Positions 17,883 through 27,297 of a DNA stretch of 51,867 nucleotides are shown piece after piece. The notes beneath the pieces are model-generated. The model was given only the letters and a program-made list of their open reading frames with translations, made no database searches and had not been told where the DNA came from. The translations under genes and the position numbers were made by a program. This stretch comes from Ignavibacteriota bacterium (lineage in GTDB: Bacteria; Bacteroidota; Ignavibacteria; Kapaibacteriales; UBA2268): positions 1-51,867 of the forward strand of contig JAGQWJ010000020.1 of NCBI GenBank assembly GCA_020437395.1. Direction: 5' to 3'. Position 1 is the first letter of the stretch, and the number at the start of each line of letters is the position of its first letter.

Positions 17883-19712
17883 TTACTTTGATACTTTTTC
17901 TGGTAAAGTATGAACTCTCCCTTTGTTTTGTTCCTTTAACCAAATATAAAGTGGATCAAAGTACTCTAGCATTGCTTTAGCACTGATTTCTTCACCAAGC
18001 TCATCATTCATCAATTTCCTCCAATCAACCGTAGCCCCTGGAGAAAGAATTTTAGATAAGAATTTACCCGTTTCCTTACTACCCCAATAATTAGTGTTAT
18101 GAGGGTCCTGCTTTAATATATTTTTTGCAATATGATCATGAAGTTGAAATAATGTTACTATAGAAAGTGCATAATCGTAATACTGTGCTGGGTCATTGTT
18201 TATGTGTGTCTTTGTACATGCGTCGCAATATTCCTCCCCTCTATTGTTCGGAGGTACAATACCTTGGTATTTCTTCTTAATTTCCCACCATTTACTATTG
18301 AACTGATTTACTGGTAGATTATCCGCATAGAGTGAATATTCGAACTCAGTCATTACACCTGCACCCCAAGGAATTAATACAACTTGCTCCAAAGCTTCTT
18401 TTAGAAGTAATTTGATTTCATCTAATTCAACATCATTTGCAAGTAATCCTCTTTCTTGTAAGAATGGTTTTTGCATTGCAGCTAATCCTAGCATAGAACC
18501 CACTCCTTCGTGAAAAGCTCTGTTTGCACCACCCCTTAATATATAAGGTACTTCAGGATTGGAATAAAGAATGTAGTAATAAATATGCCCCAACTCATGT
18601 AAAGTAGTTCCCCACCATTTTGTATTCGGTTCCACACTCATTAAAGAACGAACATCATCATCTAAATTTAGATGCCATGCCGAAGCATGATTGTTTTTCA
18701 TATATTTAGCGTCAGCAGATAATGGATAAAGGCTCGATTTCTCATAGAATGATTTTGGTAATGGGGGTAATCCCATACTTTTGTAAAATTCCTCACCAGT
18801 TTCTACAATCCATTCAGCTGACTTTTGACTTAAAATACCATCTAAATCAAATCCATCTACCTCAACAATAGAATTCCATTCTTGTCCCCATCTGTTCGGT
18901 AACCAATGTGCAGGTAAATATTCGGGAACTTTCTCGCCATATCTACTTGCAAGCTCATATCTAGTCCATGTATGTAACTCTCTGTACAAAGGCCAAATAT
19001 CATTTATTATTTTGTGCAATAAATCTCTCATTTCCTCTACTTCCATTCCATAATCTGAAATTTGATAATCAATATAATTATCATAGCCTAAAGGCATTAC
19101 AGATTTATTACGTAGGGTTCTAAGAGTATCAATACCAGTTTTTAAAGTTTTACCTATTTCTTTACTCGCACTCCAAGCTTTTAATTTTTCTGATGGCTTA
19201 TTATTGTCCGATAATATTCTATCTATATCGTTAGTAGTTACTTCTTTGCCATTAAGTTTATATTTATAACCATATAGTTTTTTAGTCTGACTTGCTTCAG
19301 CTGCAATTTTTTCATCAATCAATTTGCCTAATGTTGAGGGATTCCCAGCCGCGGCATATTTGATTGCATTCAATTGTTTTACTTGCAGTGGAGTTAATTT
19401 GTCCTTAACTTTTAAAAATCCATCTGCAATATTGATATTTTCCTCACTTCCTGTAAAGTCAGCCATAGCTTTCGAAGCTATTTTCACTTCATGTTCTGCC
19501 AAAGTATCACCTTCTACAATGTGAGTATTCAACTCCCATTCTGCTTCAGCTGCTGCATAATATAAATCTTTATACTCTTTATTGTAACTATCAAGATAAA
19601 CTTGTACTGAATCTTGTAATTCTCTATTTTCTTCAGATTCAATATCTTTTGAACCTGTGCATGCCATAAATAATAGCATTGAAACAAAAACTAACGAAGA
19701 AATAAACTTCAT
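17883..19712 (-). CDS. M2 family (ACE-like) peptidyl-dipeptidase, lipoprotein
   Basis: This is a zinc metallopeptidase of the angiotensin-converting-enzyme family, expected to remove C-terminal dipeptides from peptides outside the cytoplasm. The zinc motif HELGH lies at about residues 372-376, and the third ligand is in AFHEGVG downstream. Further family signatures are KWWEIKKKYQGIVPP, KTHINNDPAQYYDY, FQLHDHI and AMLEYFDPLYIWL, all close to ACE. The N-terminal signal ends in LLFMAC, a lipobox, so it is probably anchored in a membrane. I chose ATG 19712 because GAGG lies 11 bases upstream; an ATG at 19727 is in frame. About 610 residues matches single-domain bacterial ACE homologues. It is followed by a strong terminator. 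Confidence 0.9.
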   Translation of the reverse strand: MKFISSLVFVSMLLFMACTGSKDIESEENRELQDSVQVYLDSYNKEYKDLYYAAAEAEWELNTHIVEGDTLAEHEVKIASKAMADFTGSEENINIADGFLKVKDKLTPLQVKQLNAIKYAAAGNPSTLGKLIDEKIAAEASQTKKLYGYKYKLNGKEVTTNDIDRILSDNNKPSEKLKAWSASKEIGKTLKTGIDTLRTLRNKSVMPLGYDNYIDYQISDYGMEVEEMRDLLHKIINDIWPLYRELHTWTRYELASRYGEKVPEYLPAHWLPNRWGQEWNSIVEVDGFDLDGILSQKSAEWIVETGEEFYKSMGLPPLPKSFYEKSSLYPLSADAKYMKNNHASAWHLNLDDDVRSLMSVEPNTKWWGTTLHELGHIYYYILYSNPEVPYILRGGANRAFHEGVGSMLGLAAMQKPFLQERGLLANDVELDEIKLLLKEALEQVVLIPWGAGVMTEFEYSLYADNLPVNQFNSKWWEIKKKYQGIVPPNNRGEEYCDACTKTHINNDPAQYYDYALSIVTLFQLHDHIAKNILKQDPHNTNYWGSKETGKFLSKILSPGATVDWRKLMNDELGEEISAKAMLEYFDPLYIWLKEQNKGRVHTLPEKVSK

Positions 19713-19740
19713 TTTATAATACCTCATATTGTTTGTAAAT

Positions 19741-22700
19741 TTAACGTATGATTGTCATTTTCTTTATTATCTCCATTGAAGGAGTTTCTAATATATATAA
19801 ATAATTGCCAGAAGATAGATTTTGTGGATTTATTTCAATAGTATATTCGCCAGCTATGTGATATTTATCAACTAGGACTTCAACTCTATTACCAAGTATA
19901 TCAAATATAGAAATCGTTACGTTAGTGTTTTCAATAACTCCATATTTAATTACTGCAAATCCTTCCACAGGACTAGGATAAGTTTCAGATAAATAAGCAC
20001 GACCTCTACTATCTATATACCTATCTGTTGGTAAAGTATCAATATTAGTAACGGTTATGCTACCACTTTCAAAATCTTCAATAAAAAAACCATTTTCTAG
20101 GTGTGAGGATTCAATTAGTTTAATTTTGGAGTATGAAGTATCTCCTAATGTAACAATCATTGGTATTTTATAAATAACATTATTTTCAATTAAAGGTATT
20201 TTTAATTCAATGATCCTCTCACCATTAATAATTATACCATCATATTTTTTGTTTTTTGGTGCTAAAATACTAGCATTCAAAACAAGCTTTGTGCTAATTG
20301 TATCATTTATTGGTAACTCAATACTAGTTGTATTCTCAAATAAAATATTCAAATCTACTTCTTCACCTGTTCTAGCTTTGATTGAAGTTGGCTTAATCGA
20401 CACATAATCATTTCCACCAACATCAGCTAATGCAGTAATTATGTATTCTCGATTGCAATCATCAAAAATTTTTATTTCACCACTATACTGAGTATTTATC
20501 AGTCCACCCAAGAAACTAATGTAGATTGAAGCTGTTTCTTCTGGCTTTAAAACTGATGGTTTTATAGAATCTACAACAAAAAAAACGTCGTTAAAGAAAT
20601 TAATATTTATGTTTGTATTACCAATATTCGTAACAGTTATAACCCGTGAATATTTCTTATTACTTCTTAAACCCTCAAATTCTACTTTATTTAAATTTAA
20701 CTCTAACTCTGTTCTTTTTTGAAAAAGTTCTATTCTTATTGAATTTGAATTAGAAGTACTATTCTGTGCATTAGATAAGATTATTAAGTTCGAACTAATT
20801 TCTCCGTACTCATTCGGAATATATATGAACTCTATAATTAAACTATCATTCGGCAATACATTGTATTCATTCTTTATGTCTTTTATAGTAAAGCTATTAC
20901 TGTTATTGCCAATAAAAAATAAACTATCAATAATTAGATTATTTGTTCCTACATTATGTAAGGTGATTTTATAAACCGACTCATTGTTGCAATTGATTGT
21001 ATCCAAGTTTATTAGACTTTCATAACCAAGTAAAGGAGTCCCGTCTGAAACGGTTACTAATAGTGGTAGTAGTAAATCAGAACTACAACCTTTCCCTAAG
21101 TTGAAATCATAATTAATAACAGTATCTCTATCGTTTCCTTCAAATCTGAAAACAACAGTAGAAGTATCACCCTCTTCTATTAATTTAGGATTTGCTTCCA
21201 ACAATTCAAATTTCCCCAATTGTGAAGGGAATTGGAATTCGAATGGAATTTTTGAATTATTGAAAAAACGAATTGTTTTTGTTGAAATATTCTTAGTTTT
21301 TATAGTACCAAAATCTAATTCGTTTTTTAGCGGTATTATACTTAAAGTATCTCGTATAGCTATCAAATCGACTATTAATGTCTTATCATTGCCAGCTAAA
21401 TCGGTCGTAAATTCAAGACTCGATTCAAATATACCAATACCATTATCAATAAATTTTGCCTCAATCATTAATGAATCATTAGATTTAATGACACGTGGTA
21501 AATCTACATTTACTTCGAAACTACTGTTATTCATAATATTCTTAGATTCTAAGGTAATGGAATCTAAACTGTAGTTGTATATATAGAAAACAGAATCTAT
21601 TATGGTATTACAACTAGCTAATCCTAAATCTATCTGATTATAATAAATAATATTCGTATTAACTGCATTACCTATTATTTCTATTAAAATAGTTGAACAT
21701 AAATCAATTGAAGTTAGCTCTAAAAGTCCACTATATAATCCACTTGATTTTGGTTCAAATTTAATTTCAAGAAATAAATCATTCTTATCCGATACATTAT
21801 TAAGATTATCATCGATTATCGAAAAAACTTCATTTCCTATGATGAATTCCGCATTAGAAAACTTAATGTCCTTACCAGAATTATTCTGAAGTATGTTTTT
21901 TCTAATAGATTTTGAAGAATTTACTAAAGTATTAATGAAATTAAATTTATTATCAATAATTGAAATAGAAGATGAATTGATACTACTTGAGACTTTAATT
22001 GAATCTATATTATTACCATGATAAACCAAAAAATAGAATTCTTTGTTCCCAGAAGTAATAGGGGAGTAATAGAAATTCAATTTCAATGATGAGTCAATTG
22101 TTAATTCAATTGGAAATGTATTTTTTAATCTTATATCATCTGAAGTACAAAGTATAGAATCAATTATAATTACTGGTATGTTCTTATTAATGAAGTTATC
22201 ATCAAATTCGAAGTAATAGCTTTCATTTAAACAAAGACTCCCAAGTGCAATATCTTTTTTTCTAATATCCTTGTTTTTTATTGTCCAGGTTTTATCTGAA
22301 ATATCAGAATCTAAAGTCCTAAAATCAAACGGATATTCATCAATGTTCCAGACTAAAGCAGTATTTGTGTCGAGCGAAGAGATTATTGTTTTCCCATTAG
22401 CATTGAGTGTACTAACTGGCTCTTTATGAATATTAATATCCTCTAATTTTATATTGTCAATGCTCCAATATTCTAATACACTACTATTTTTTGATTGAAT
22501 AAGTACCGAATTAGAAGTAACCCATTCTGAATTTACAATATTTGATGATTCGTTTCTTACTATTCTTTGTTCTTGCTTTAATTTAAAATTATTACCTTGA
22601 CCTGTAATCGAATAAAAACGTAAATCTCTAAAATCATATACAACAAATATTCTAGTTCCGTTTTGGTTCCATTCCAAATCATAAATACCATTTATTGTGA

Positions 22701-24672
22701 TTGAATCCATGCGGAGTCCTTCAAATGAAGAAATGATAAATGAATTATCAGTTGAAATCCCTATAATTTCTTTATTGTGGTTAATAGAGATATTGTTTAC
22801 AGATGAAGAAAAAGTCGTAATTGTAGTTAATTCATCACTTGCTAAATCCCATTTAACCAAATTACCATTGTTCAAAGCTATGAATATTGTAGTACCATCG
22901 TCTGACCATTCCAAGTCATTTACTTTGCTATTGAATGATTTTGAATTAGTATTTGAAGGGTTATCAGCATCCCAAACAACAACATCATATTCGTTATTTT
23001 TTCCAAAAGCCGCTGCAATCAATGAAGTATTTACTCCAAATTCTATATCAGATGTATTAATACCTTGATTAATATCTCTCAACTGTGTTTTAATAACACC
23101 ACTTTCAAGATCCCAAGTAAATAAACTTCCATCCTTGAATGATAATGCAGCGTATCGATTATCATAAGAGACTATTGACTTTTTAATTTTTTTAGAAGTA
23201 CTGTTATCAGAAACATATTTAACCTTATCATATTTTACACTACCGCTAGGAATACTCACTCTAAGCAACATTTCTTCTGAGTTTATTTCTGGTACTGTCC
23301 ACTTATAATTTTTATTAATTCCATTTTCAGTTATAACTTCCCATAAAACACCATTATTTGAGCTATATTCTATCAATACTTCTTGAGTATTAAGAACTCC
23401 ATCCCACAATAAATCTATCGTTTTACCCGGATAATAGATTTCATTCCCATTCGGTCTTATAACTTCTAAATCTGTGTCTTGCTTGTCTCCTTCCTTTCTA
23501 CCGTTAAAAATATCAATCGATGTATTATTACAAATATCGGAAATGAATTCTATTTTGGAATAATTGTAATTTGTTGATTTTGATTTGAATTTTAATGTGA
23601 ATATATTTGGTGAGTTATTCTGTAATACCTTTCCTTTGTAGGTCTTTGGGATAATATCATATTGAGAATTATCGAATAAAATATCTTCGAGTAAAATATT
23701 AGCGTTTCTTGCTCGGACAGTTAAAAATAAACTGTCTTCTTGACCAATGTTAACTACACCAAAATCTATTGGATTGGGAAACACCTCTATAAATGGGAAC
23801 TTTGAATCTTGATAAGTTGCATTGTATTTATCTATTATTAATACGTTATACTTTAGACTTAGCAATTCTTCTCTTTCACAACTTGAATTAATAAAATTCA
23901 ATCTAAAGGGTACTGTACCTGCCTCTTTTAATATTGCATAGAGAAGATGAGAATAAAACATTTCCTCATCATTTACTCTAAAATATTTACCACCAGTTTT
24001 CGAAGATATACTGAATAAATTATTTGAGATAAAGTCTTCAAACACATAATTATAAACTGGAATACCATTCATATTAGCGATATTGCTAATACTATTACTA
24101 TCACCAATAGATTTTCCACTAGTAATATTCAATATTAGAGACTTATATTGTGAGTTTTTTGCTATTTCTATACTTCCTGTCTGACTATTTAAAAAGGCAG
24201 TATTGTAATTACTTGTATTTCTAAAAGATAAATTGTTTATCGCTCGCTCAATTTTTTGAAAATCACTTGTAAAATTTTGGATTATAAAAGATGATGAATT
24301 GTAGGTTTGTATAGCTATATCTAATTCATTGTTCAAAATATTTCTTGCAAGTCTATTAATAGTTCTCTTTATTAACTCATAATTCTTTTCATTCTGTAAC
24401 GAATTATCAATACTAACAACAATCGAAACAGGATTATAGCTTATTTTATCAGGTCGAATTAAATTGTAATTTTCAAACTTTTTACCATTTATTTCAAATT
24501 CTAAAAGCGAGTTATTAATGTTTATTATAGGTTTACTATTGTCATCTAAGAAATAAAATTCGGCAATTCTTTCTGGAAATTCGGTAATATATGTTTCAAC
24601 TATTCTAACATCAGTTGAATATAAACAAGAGATAGAAATAAAAAATATTATATAATTAATTGCATACTTCAT
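19741..24672 (-). CDS. Giant T9SS cargo: vWA-like, WD40-like and ASH domains fused (1643 residues)
   Basis: This is a very large predicted surface protein with a signal peptide (YIIFFISISCLYSTD). A vWA-like domain (about residues 80-270) has a degenerate MIDAS: IDNSLQN in place of DxSxS. A PNGNE...G...LLWDG segment near residue 405 matches the secreted PNGGE-type domain. Residues about 500-780 form a WD40-like beta-propeller, with repeats such as DGSLFTWDL, YDVVVWDAD, NGNLVKWDLA and TALVWNID. About 650 residues of ASH/choice-of-anchor repeats follow (e.g. FEPKSSGLYSG, YIPNEYGEISS). The C-terminus from about 1560 is a T9SS type A sorting domain (SETYPSPVEG, IFDILGNRVE, SSGNYLYIL). It shares its N-terminal layout with the vWA protein at 4985. 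Function is unknown; adhesion or scaffolding is inferred. Confidence 0.85.
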   Translation of the reverse strand: MKYAINYIIFFISISCLYSTDVRIVETYITEFPERIAEFYFLDDNSKPIININNSLLEFEINGKKFENYNLIRPDKISYNPVSIVVSIDNSLQNEKNYELIKRTINRLARNILNNELDIAIQTYNSSSFIIQNFTSDFQKIERAINNLSFRNTSNYNTAFLNSQTGSIEIAKNSQYKSLILNITSGKSIGDSNSISNIANMNGIPVYNYVFEDFISNNLFSISSKTGGKYFRVNDEEMFYSHLLYAILKEAGTVPFRLNFINSSCEREELLSLKYNVLIIDKYNATYQDSKFPFIEVFPNPIDFGVVNIGQEDSLFLTVRARNANILLEDILFDNSQYDIIPKTYKGKVLQNNSPNIFTLKFKSKSTNYNYSKIEFISDICNNTSIDIFNGRKEGDKQDTDLEVIRPNGNEIYYPGKTIDLLWDGVLNTQEVLIEYSSNNGVLWEVITENGINKNYKWTVPEINSEEMLLRVSIPSGSVKYDKVKYVSDNSTSKKIKKSIVSYDNRYAALSFKDGSLFTWDLESGVIKTQLRDINQGINTSDIEFGVNTSLIAAAFGKNNEYDVVVWDADNPSNTNSKSFNSKVNDLEWSDDGTTIFIALNNGNLVKWDLASDELTTITTFSSSVNNISINHNKEIIGISTDNSFIISSFEGLRMDSITINGIYDLEWNQNGTRIFVVYDFRDLRFYSITGQGNNFKLKQEQRIVRNESSNIVNSEWVTSNSVLIQSKNSSVLEYWSIDNIKLEDINIHKEPVSTLNANGKTIISSLDTNTALVWNIDEYPFDFRTLDSDISDKTWTIKNKDIRKKDIALGSLCLNESYYFEFDDNFINKNIPVIIIDSILCTSDDIRLKNTFPIELTIDSSLKLNFYYSPITSGNKEFYFLVYHGNNIDSIKVSSSINSSSISIIDNKFNFINTLVNSSKSIRKNILQNNSGKDIKFSNAEFIIGNEVFSIIDDNLNNVSDKNDLFLEIKFEPKSSGLYSGLLELTSIDLCSTILIEIIGNAVNTNIIYYNQIDLGLASCNTIIDSVFYIYNYSLDSITLESKNIMNNSSFEVNVDLPRVIKSNDSLMIEAKFIDNGIGIFESSLEFTTDLAGNDKTLIVDLIAIRDTLSIIPLKNELDFGTIKTKNISTKTIRFFNNSKIPFEFQFPSQLGKFELLEANPKLIEEGDTSTVVFRFEGNDRDTVINYDFNLGKGCSSDLLLPLLVTVSDGTPLLGYESLINLDTINCNNESVYKITLHNVGTNNLIIDSLFFIGNNSNSFTIKDIKNEYNVLPNDSLIIEFIYIPNEYGEISSNLIILSNAQNSTSNSNSIRIELFQKRTELELNLNKVEFEGLRSNKKYSRVITVTNIGNTNININFFNDVFFVVDSIKPSVLKPEETASIYISFLGGLINTQYSGEIKIFDDCNREYIITALADVGGNDYVSIKPTSIKARTGEEVDLNILFENTTSIELPINDTISTKLVLNASILAPKNKKYDGIIINGERIIELKIPLIENNVIYKIPMIVTLGDTSYSKIKLIESSHLENGFFIEDFESGSITVTNIDTLPTDRYIDSRGRAYLSETYPSPVEGFAVIKYGVIENTNVTISIFDILGNRVEVLVDKYHIAGEYTIEINPQNLSSGNYLYILETPSMEIIKKMTIIR

Positions 24673-24742
24673 ATTATAAATAAAACATTAAGACACTATT
24701 TGTTACTATTTCATTTAATTTTTATTGAAATGACGAGCTATT

Positions 24743-25507
24743 TTAAAATAATTCCATTTTAGTAATTAACTTAATTGCCATTGCCACAATTGCTATAAAA
24801 AGAATCAATTTAACAAATTTCTCATCCATTTTCAAGGAAAGTTTTGCGGACCACCATGCACCAAGACTTGCACCAATCGATAGGATGATACCCGTCACCC
24901 AATCAACATTGTCTGTTAAAATAAATATTATCAAAGTGGGAATAGTATTTATGAAAACAATAAACACTTTATGCATATTAACCCTCTTAATATTGAGTCT
25001 TAAAACGGCTCCAAGTATTGCCATAATAAGAAAACCTATTCCTACTTGAATAAAACCCGCATAGAAACCTAATAATAACATTAATGGATAAGAAATCAGA
25101 GGTAATTTTTTTATTGTATCAACATATTCTTTCGTCTTTGATTTTGGTACAAATAGTGATACTGCTACAAAAATCATAACCCCAACAACTATCAATTGGA
25201 AACTTTCTTCATTTATCTGAGTAGAGTATATAGCGCCAAGTATAGCTCCTGGTACTGTGAGCAGAGCAAGTTTTATACTCAGATTAGTATCTTTAAATTT
25301 AGACTTCCTGAAGGAAAGACTAGCAGCCATCGTTTGAGTAAGTATTCCAATTCTATTAGTTCCATTTGCAACTGAAGTGTCTAAACCCATAAGAATTAGA
25401 AATGGCAATGTTAAAGTAGAACCGCCTCCTGCCACAACATTAATGAATCCAGCAAAATTTCCAAATAAAAATAATAATAGATAATCTGTTAGTTGGTATT
25501 CAAACAA
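24743..25507 (-). CDS. TauE/SafE (TSUP) family membrane transporter
   Basis: This is an inner-membrane protein of 254 residues with about eight hydrophobic segments. The N-terminal TSUP repeat GFINVVAGGGSTLTLPFL and the second-half equivalent GFYAGFIQVGIGFLIMAIL are both present. The family moves sulfite, sulfoacetate or other sulfur-containing organic anions, but specificity cannot be read from the sequence. The only usable start is TTG 25505-25507, because an in-frame stop lies four codons upstream. It is divergent from cdaA. Its 3' end lies 70 bases before the start of the giant T9SS gene on the same strand, so read-through is possible, but no functional link is evident. Confidence 0.88.
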   Translation of the reverse strand: MFEYQLTDYLLLFLFGNFAGFINVVAGGGSTLTLPFLILMGLDTSVANGTNRIGILTQTMAASLSFRKSKFKDTNLSIKLALLTVPGAILGAIYSTQINEESFQLIVVGVMIFVAVSLFVPKSKTKEYVDTIKKLPLISYPLMLLLGFYAGFIQVGIGFLIMAILGAVLRLNIKRVNMHKVFIVFINTIPTLIIFILTDNVDWVTGIILSIGASLGAWWSAKLSLKMDEKFVKLILFIAIVAMAIKLITKMELF

Positions 25508-25582
25508 TTGAAAAAATTAAAATTATTTTAATAAAATACATCACTTTTATTCACAAGTTAAAATAAATTGAACACTATTCTT

Positions 25583-25590
25583 TATATTTG
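25583..25590 (+). promoter_or_regulatory. Possible Bacteroidota-type -7 promoter element before cdaA
   Basis: TATATTTG matches the Bacteroidota -7 consensus TAnnTTTG exactly and lies 8 bases before the cdaA ATG. Transcription would start within a few bases of the start codon, giving an almost leaderless mRNA; no ribosome-binding site is visible. No good -33 TTTG is seen at the proper distance, so this is tentative. Confidence 0.35.
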
Positions 25591-25598
25591 TTTTATCT

Positions 25599-26390
25599 AT
25601 GGAACTTTTTAGAATAGGATTTTTAAGTGTTACTTTATTAGACCTTTTAGATATAACTTTAGTTGCAGTTATATTCTATTGGGTTTATAAAGCAATGCGT
25701 GATACAATTGCGGTCCAGATTCTCTTTGGATTAGTAATTTTGATTGGTCTTCAGTTTATAACCGAAGCAGTTAACTTGTCGTCCATTAACTGGATATTGG
25801 AAACTATTCAGGATATTTGGATACTTGCATTTATCATACTATTTCAGCCAGAATTGCGTAAAATGTTGTTACTACTTACAAGAACACCTTTCTTTATGTT
25901 CTTTATGAAAACTCAAGTTTCTGAGTCATTTGATACAATTTATGAAGCTGTTTCTGAAATGTCGGATAAACACATTGGTGCACTGCTCGTATTCCCGAGA
26001 ACTCAGAATGTAAAAATGACAATCGATACTGGTATTCCACTTCAAGCGACTCTCAGCACTGAATTATTATTATCTATTTTCTCTACGAAATCACCTCTCC
26101 ACGATGGAGCAATTGTAATCGATGGTAATATAATAGCTGCAGCCAGATGTGTTTTACCTCTTTCATCTGAAACAAAATATGACGGTAGAAACCTTGGTAC
26201 TAGACATAGGGCAGCTCTTGGTTTAACAGAGCAAATAGACGCTGTTGTTCTTATTGTTTCTGAAGAAACGGGCTGGATTTCTATTGCTGATAGTGGCGAA
26301 CTTATGTTAAATGTACCAAAAGAAAAATTAATTACTACACTCAAAAATAAATTGGAAGATGAGCAGGAAACAAAAACTCCAAAAAAATAG
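25599..26390 (+). CDS. cdaA: Diadenylate cyclase CdaA (c-di-AMP synthase, DisA_N domain)
   Basis: CdaA is a membrane-bound enzyme that condenses two ATP into cyclic di-AMP, a second messenger in osmotic and cell-wall homeostasis. About three hydrophobic helices fill the first 90 residues. The DisA_N catalytic domain follows with both diagnostic motifs: Asp169-Gly170-Ala171 in SPLHDGAIVI, and Arg202-His203-Arg204 in GTRHRAALGL. Length (263) is typical. The last 32 bases overlap the miaA reading frame, and miaA overlaps dacB, so the genes form a coupled chain. No cdaR or glmM, the usual Firmicutes partners, is present. Linkage to a D,D-carboxypeptidase again suggests a wall context. Confidence 0.95.
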   Translation: MELFRIGFLSVTLLDLLDITLVAVIFYWVYKAMRDTIAVQILFGLVILIGLQFITEAVNLSSINWILETIQDIWILAFIILFQPELRKMLLLLTRTPFFMFFMKTQVSESFDTIYEAVSEMSDKHIGALLVFPRTQNVKMTIDTGIPLQATLSTELLLSIFSTKSPLHDGAIVIDGNIIAAARCVLPLSSETKYDGRNLGTRHRAALGLTEQIDAVVLIVSEETGWISIADSGELMLNVPKEKLITTLKNKLEDEQETKTPKK

Positions 26391-27297
26391 TGTTATTGTA
26401 ATTACTGGCCCCACAGCTTCTGGCAAAACTTCACTTGCTATTGAATTAGCTAAAACAATTAATTCTGAAATTATATCTGCTGATTCGAGGCAGATTTATA
26501 AATATATGGATATTTGTACGGCTAAGCCAAGCAAGGATGAACTAAAGTCTGTAAAACACCACTTAATCGATTTTTTAGATCCATCGGAAGATTACAGTGC
26601 TGGAAAGTTTGTTTCAGATGCTAACATAATCCTAAATAACTTAATAAACAATAATGTTTTGCCAATAATTTGTGGTGGATCGGGTTTCTATATTAAATCT
26701 CTTTTCGATGGTCTTTTTGAAGAGAAAAGTAAAAGTAACCCTGAAATTAGAAATAAATTGAACGAAGAATTCAAACAATTTGGACTAAAATATATACAGG
26801 AAAAATTAAATAGTATTGATCCAAATTCCTATTCAAAAATCGACTTAGATAACCCACACAGGTTAATCCGAGCTTTAGAATATTACTTTTCAACGGGTGA
26901 ACTATTAAGTGAAGCTCATAGAAATAGAAATCAGCAAAAATCAATATTTGATCCAATTTATTTTGCTATTGATTACCATAGAAAAGATCTTTATAGTAGA
27001 ATAAATGATAGATGTGAAGAGATGTGGAATAATGGTCTTGTGAATGAATATAAAAGTTTAATAAATTTGGGTTATGATAAAGATTTAAATTCATTAAATA
27101 CTGTTGGATATAAAGAATCAAGAGATTATATTTATGGTGTTTACAGCGAAAGCGTTGCAATAGAAGAATTTAGAAAAAACACTAGAAGGTTTGCCAAAAG
27201 ACAACTAACATGGTTTCGTAAGAATCAAGAAATTTATTGGTTAGATGGAAAACAAAACAGTAAATTAAATCAAATAAAAGATATTTTAGAATTATGA
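26359..27297 (+). CDS. miaA: tRNA dimethylallyltransferase MiaA
   Basis: MiaA transfers an isoprenoid group to N6 of A37 in tRNAs that read UNN codons. The P-loop is GPTASGKT near the N-terminus, followed by SADSRQIYKYMDI, TAKPSKDE and HHLIDFLDP. Later segments, GGSGFYIKSLFDGL, DNPHRLIRALEYY and RRFAKRQLTWFR, complete the family pattern. The 312-residue length is normal. The ATG at 26359 lies inside cdaA; no alternative start exists before the P-loop, so the 32-base overlap is real. The stop overlaps the dacB start (ATGA). Confidence 0.95.
   Translation: MSRKQKLQKNSVIVITGPTASGKTSLAIELAKTINSEIISADSRQIYKYMDICTAKPSKDELKSVKHHLIDFLDPSEDYSAGKFVSDANIILNNLINNNVLPIICGGSGFYIKSLFDGLFEEKSKSNPEIRNKLNEEFKQFGLKYIQEKLNSIDPNSYSKIDLDNPHRLIRALEYYFSTGELLSEAHRNRNQQKSIFDPIYFAIDYHRKDLYSRINDRCEEMWNNGLVNEYKSLINLGYDKDLNSLNTVGYKESRDYIYGVYSESVAIEEFRKNTRRFAKRQLTWFRKNQEIYWLDGKQNSKLNQIKDILEL

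Noticed and set aside
22697..23068. Plus-strand frame inside the giant vWA/WD40 gene
   Set aside because: Shadow of the WD40-coding region, without ribosome-binding site or recognisable motif.
24673..24742. Possible terminator after the TSUP gene (ATTTCA/TGAAAT inverted repeat)
   Set aside because: Stem of only six AT-rich pairs with no T run after it on the minus strand.
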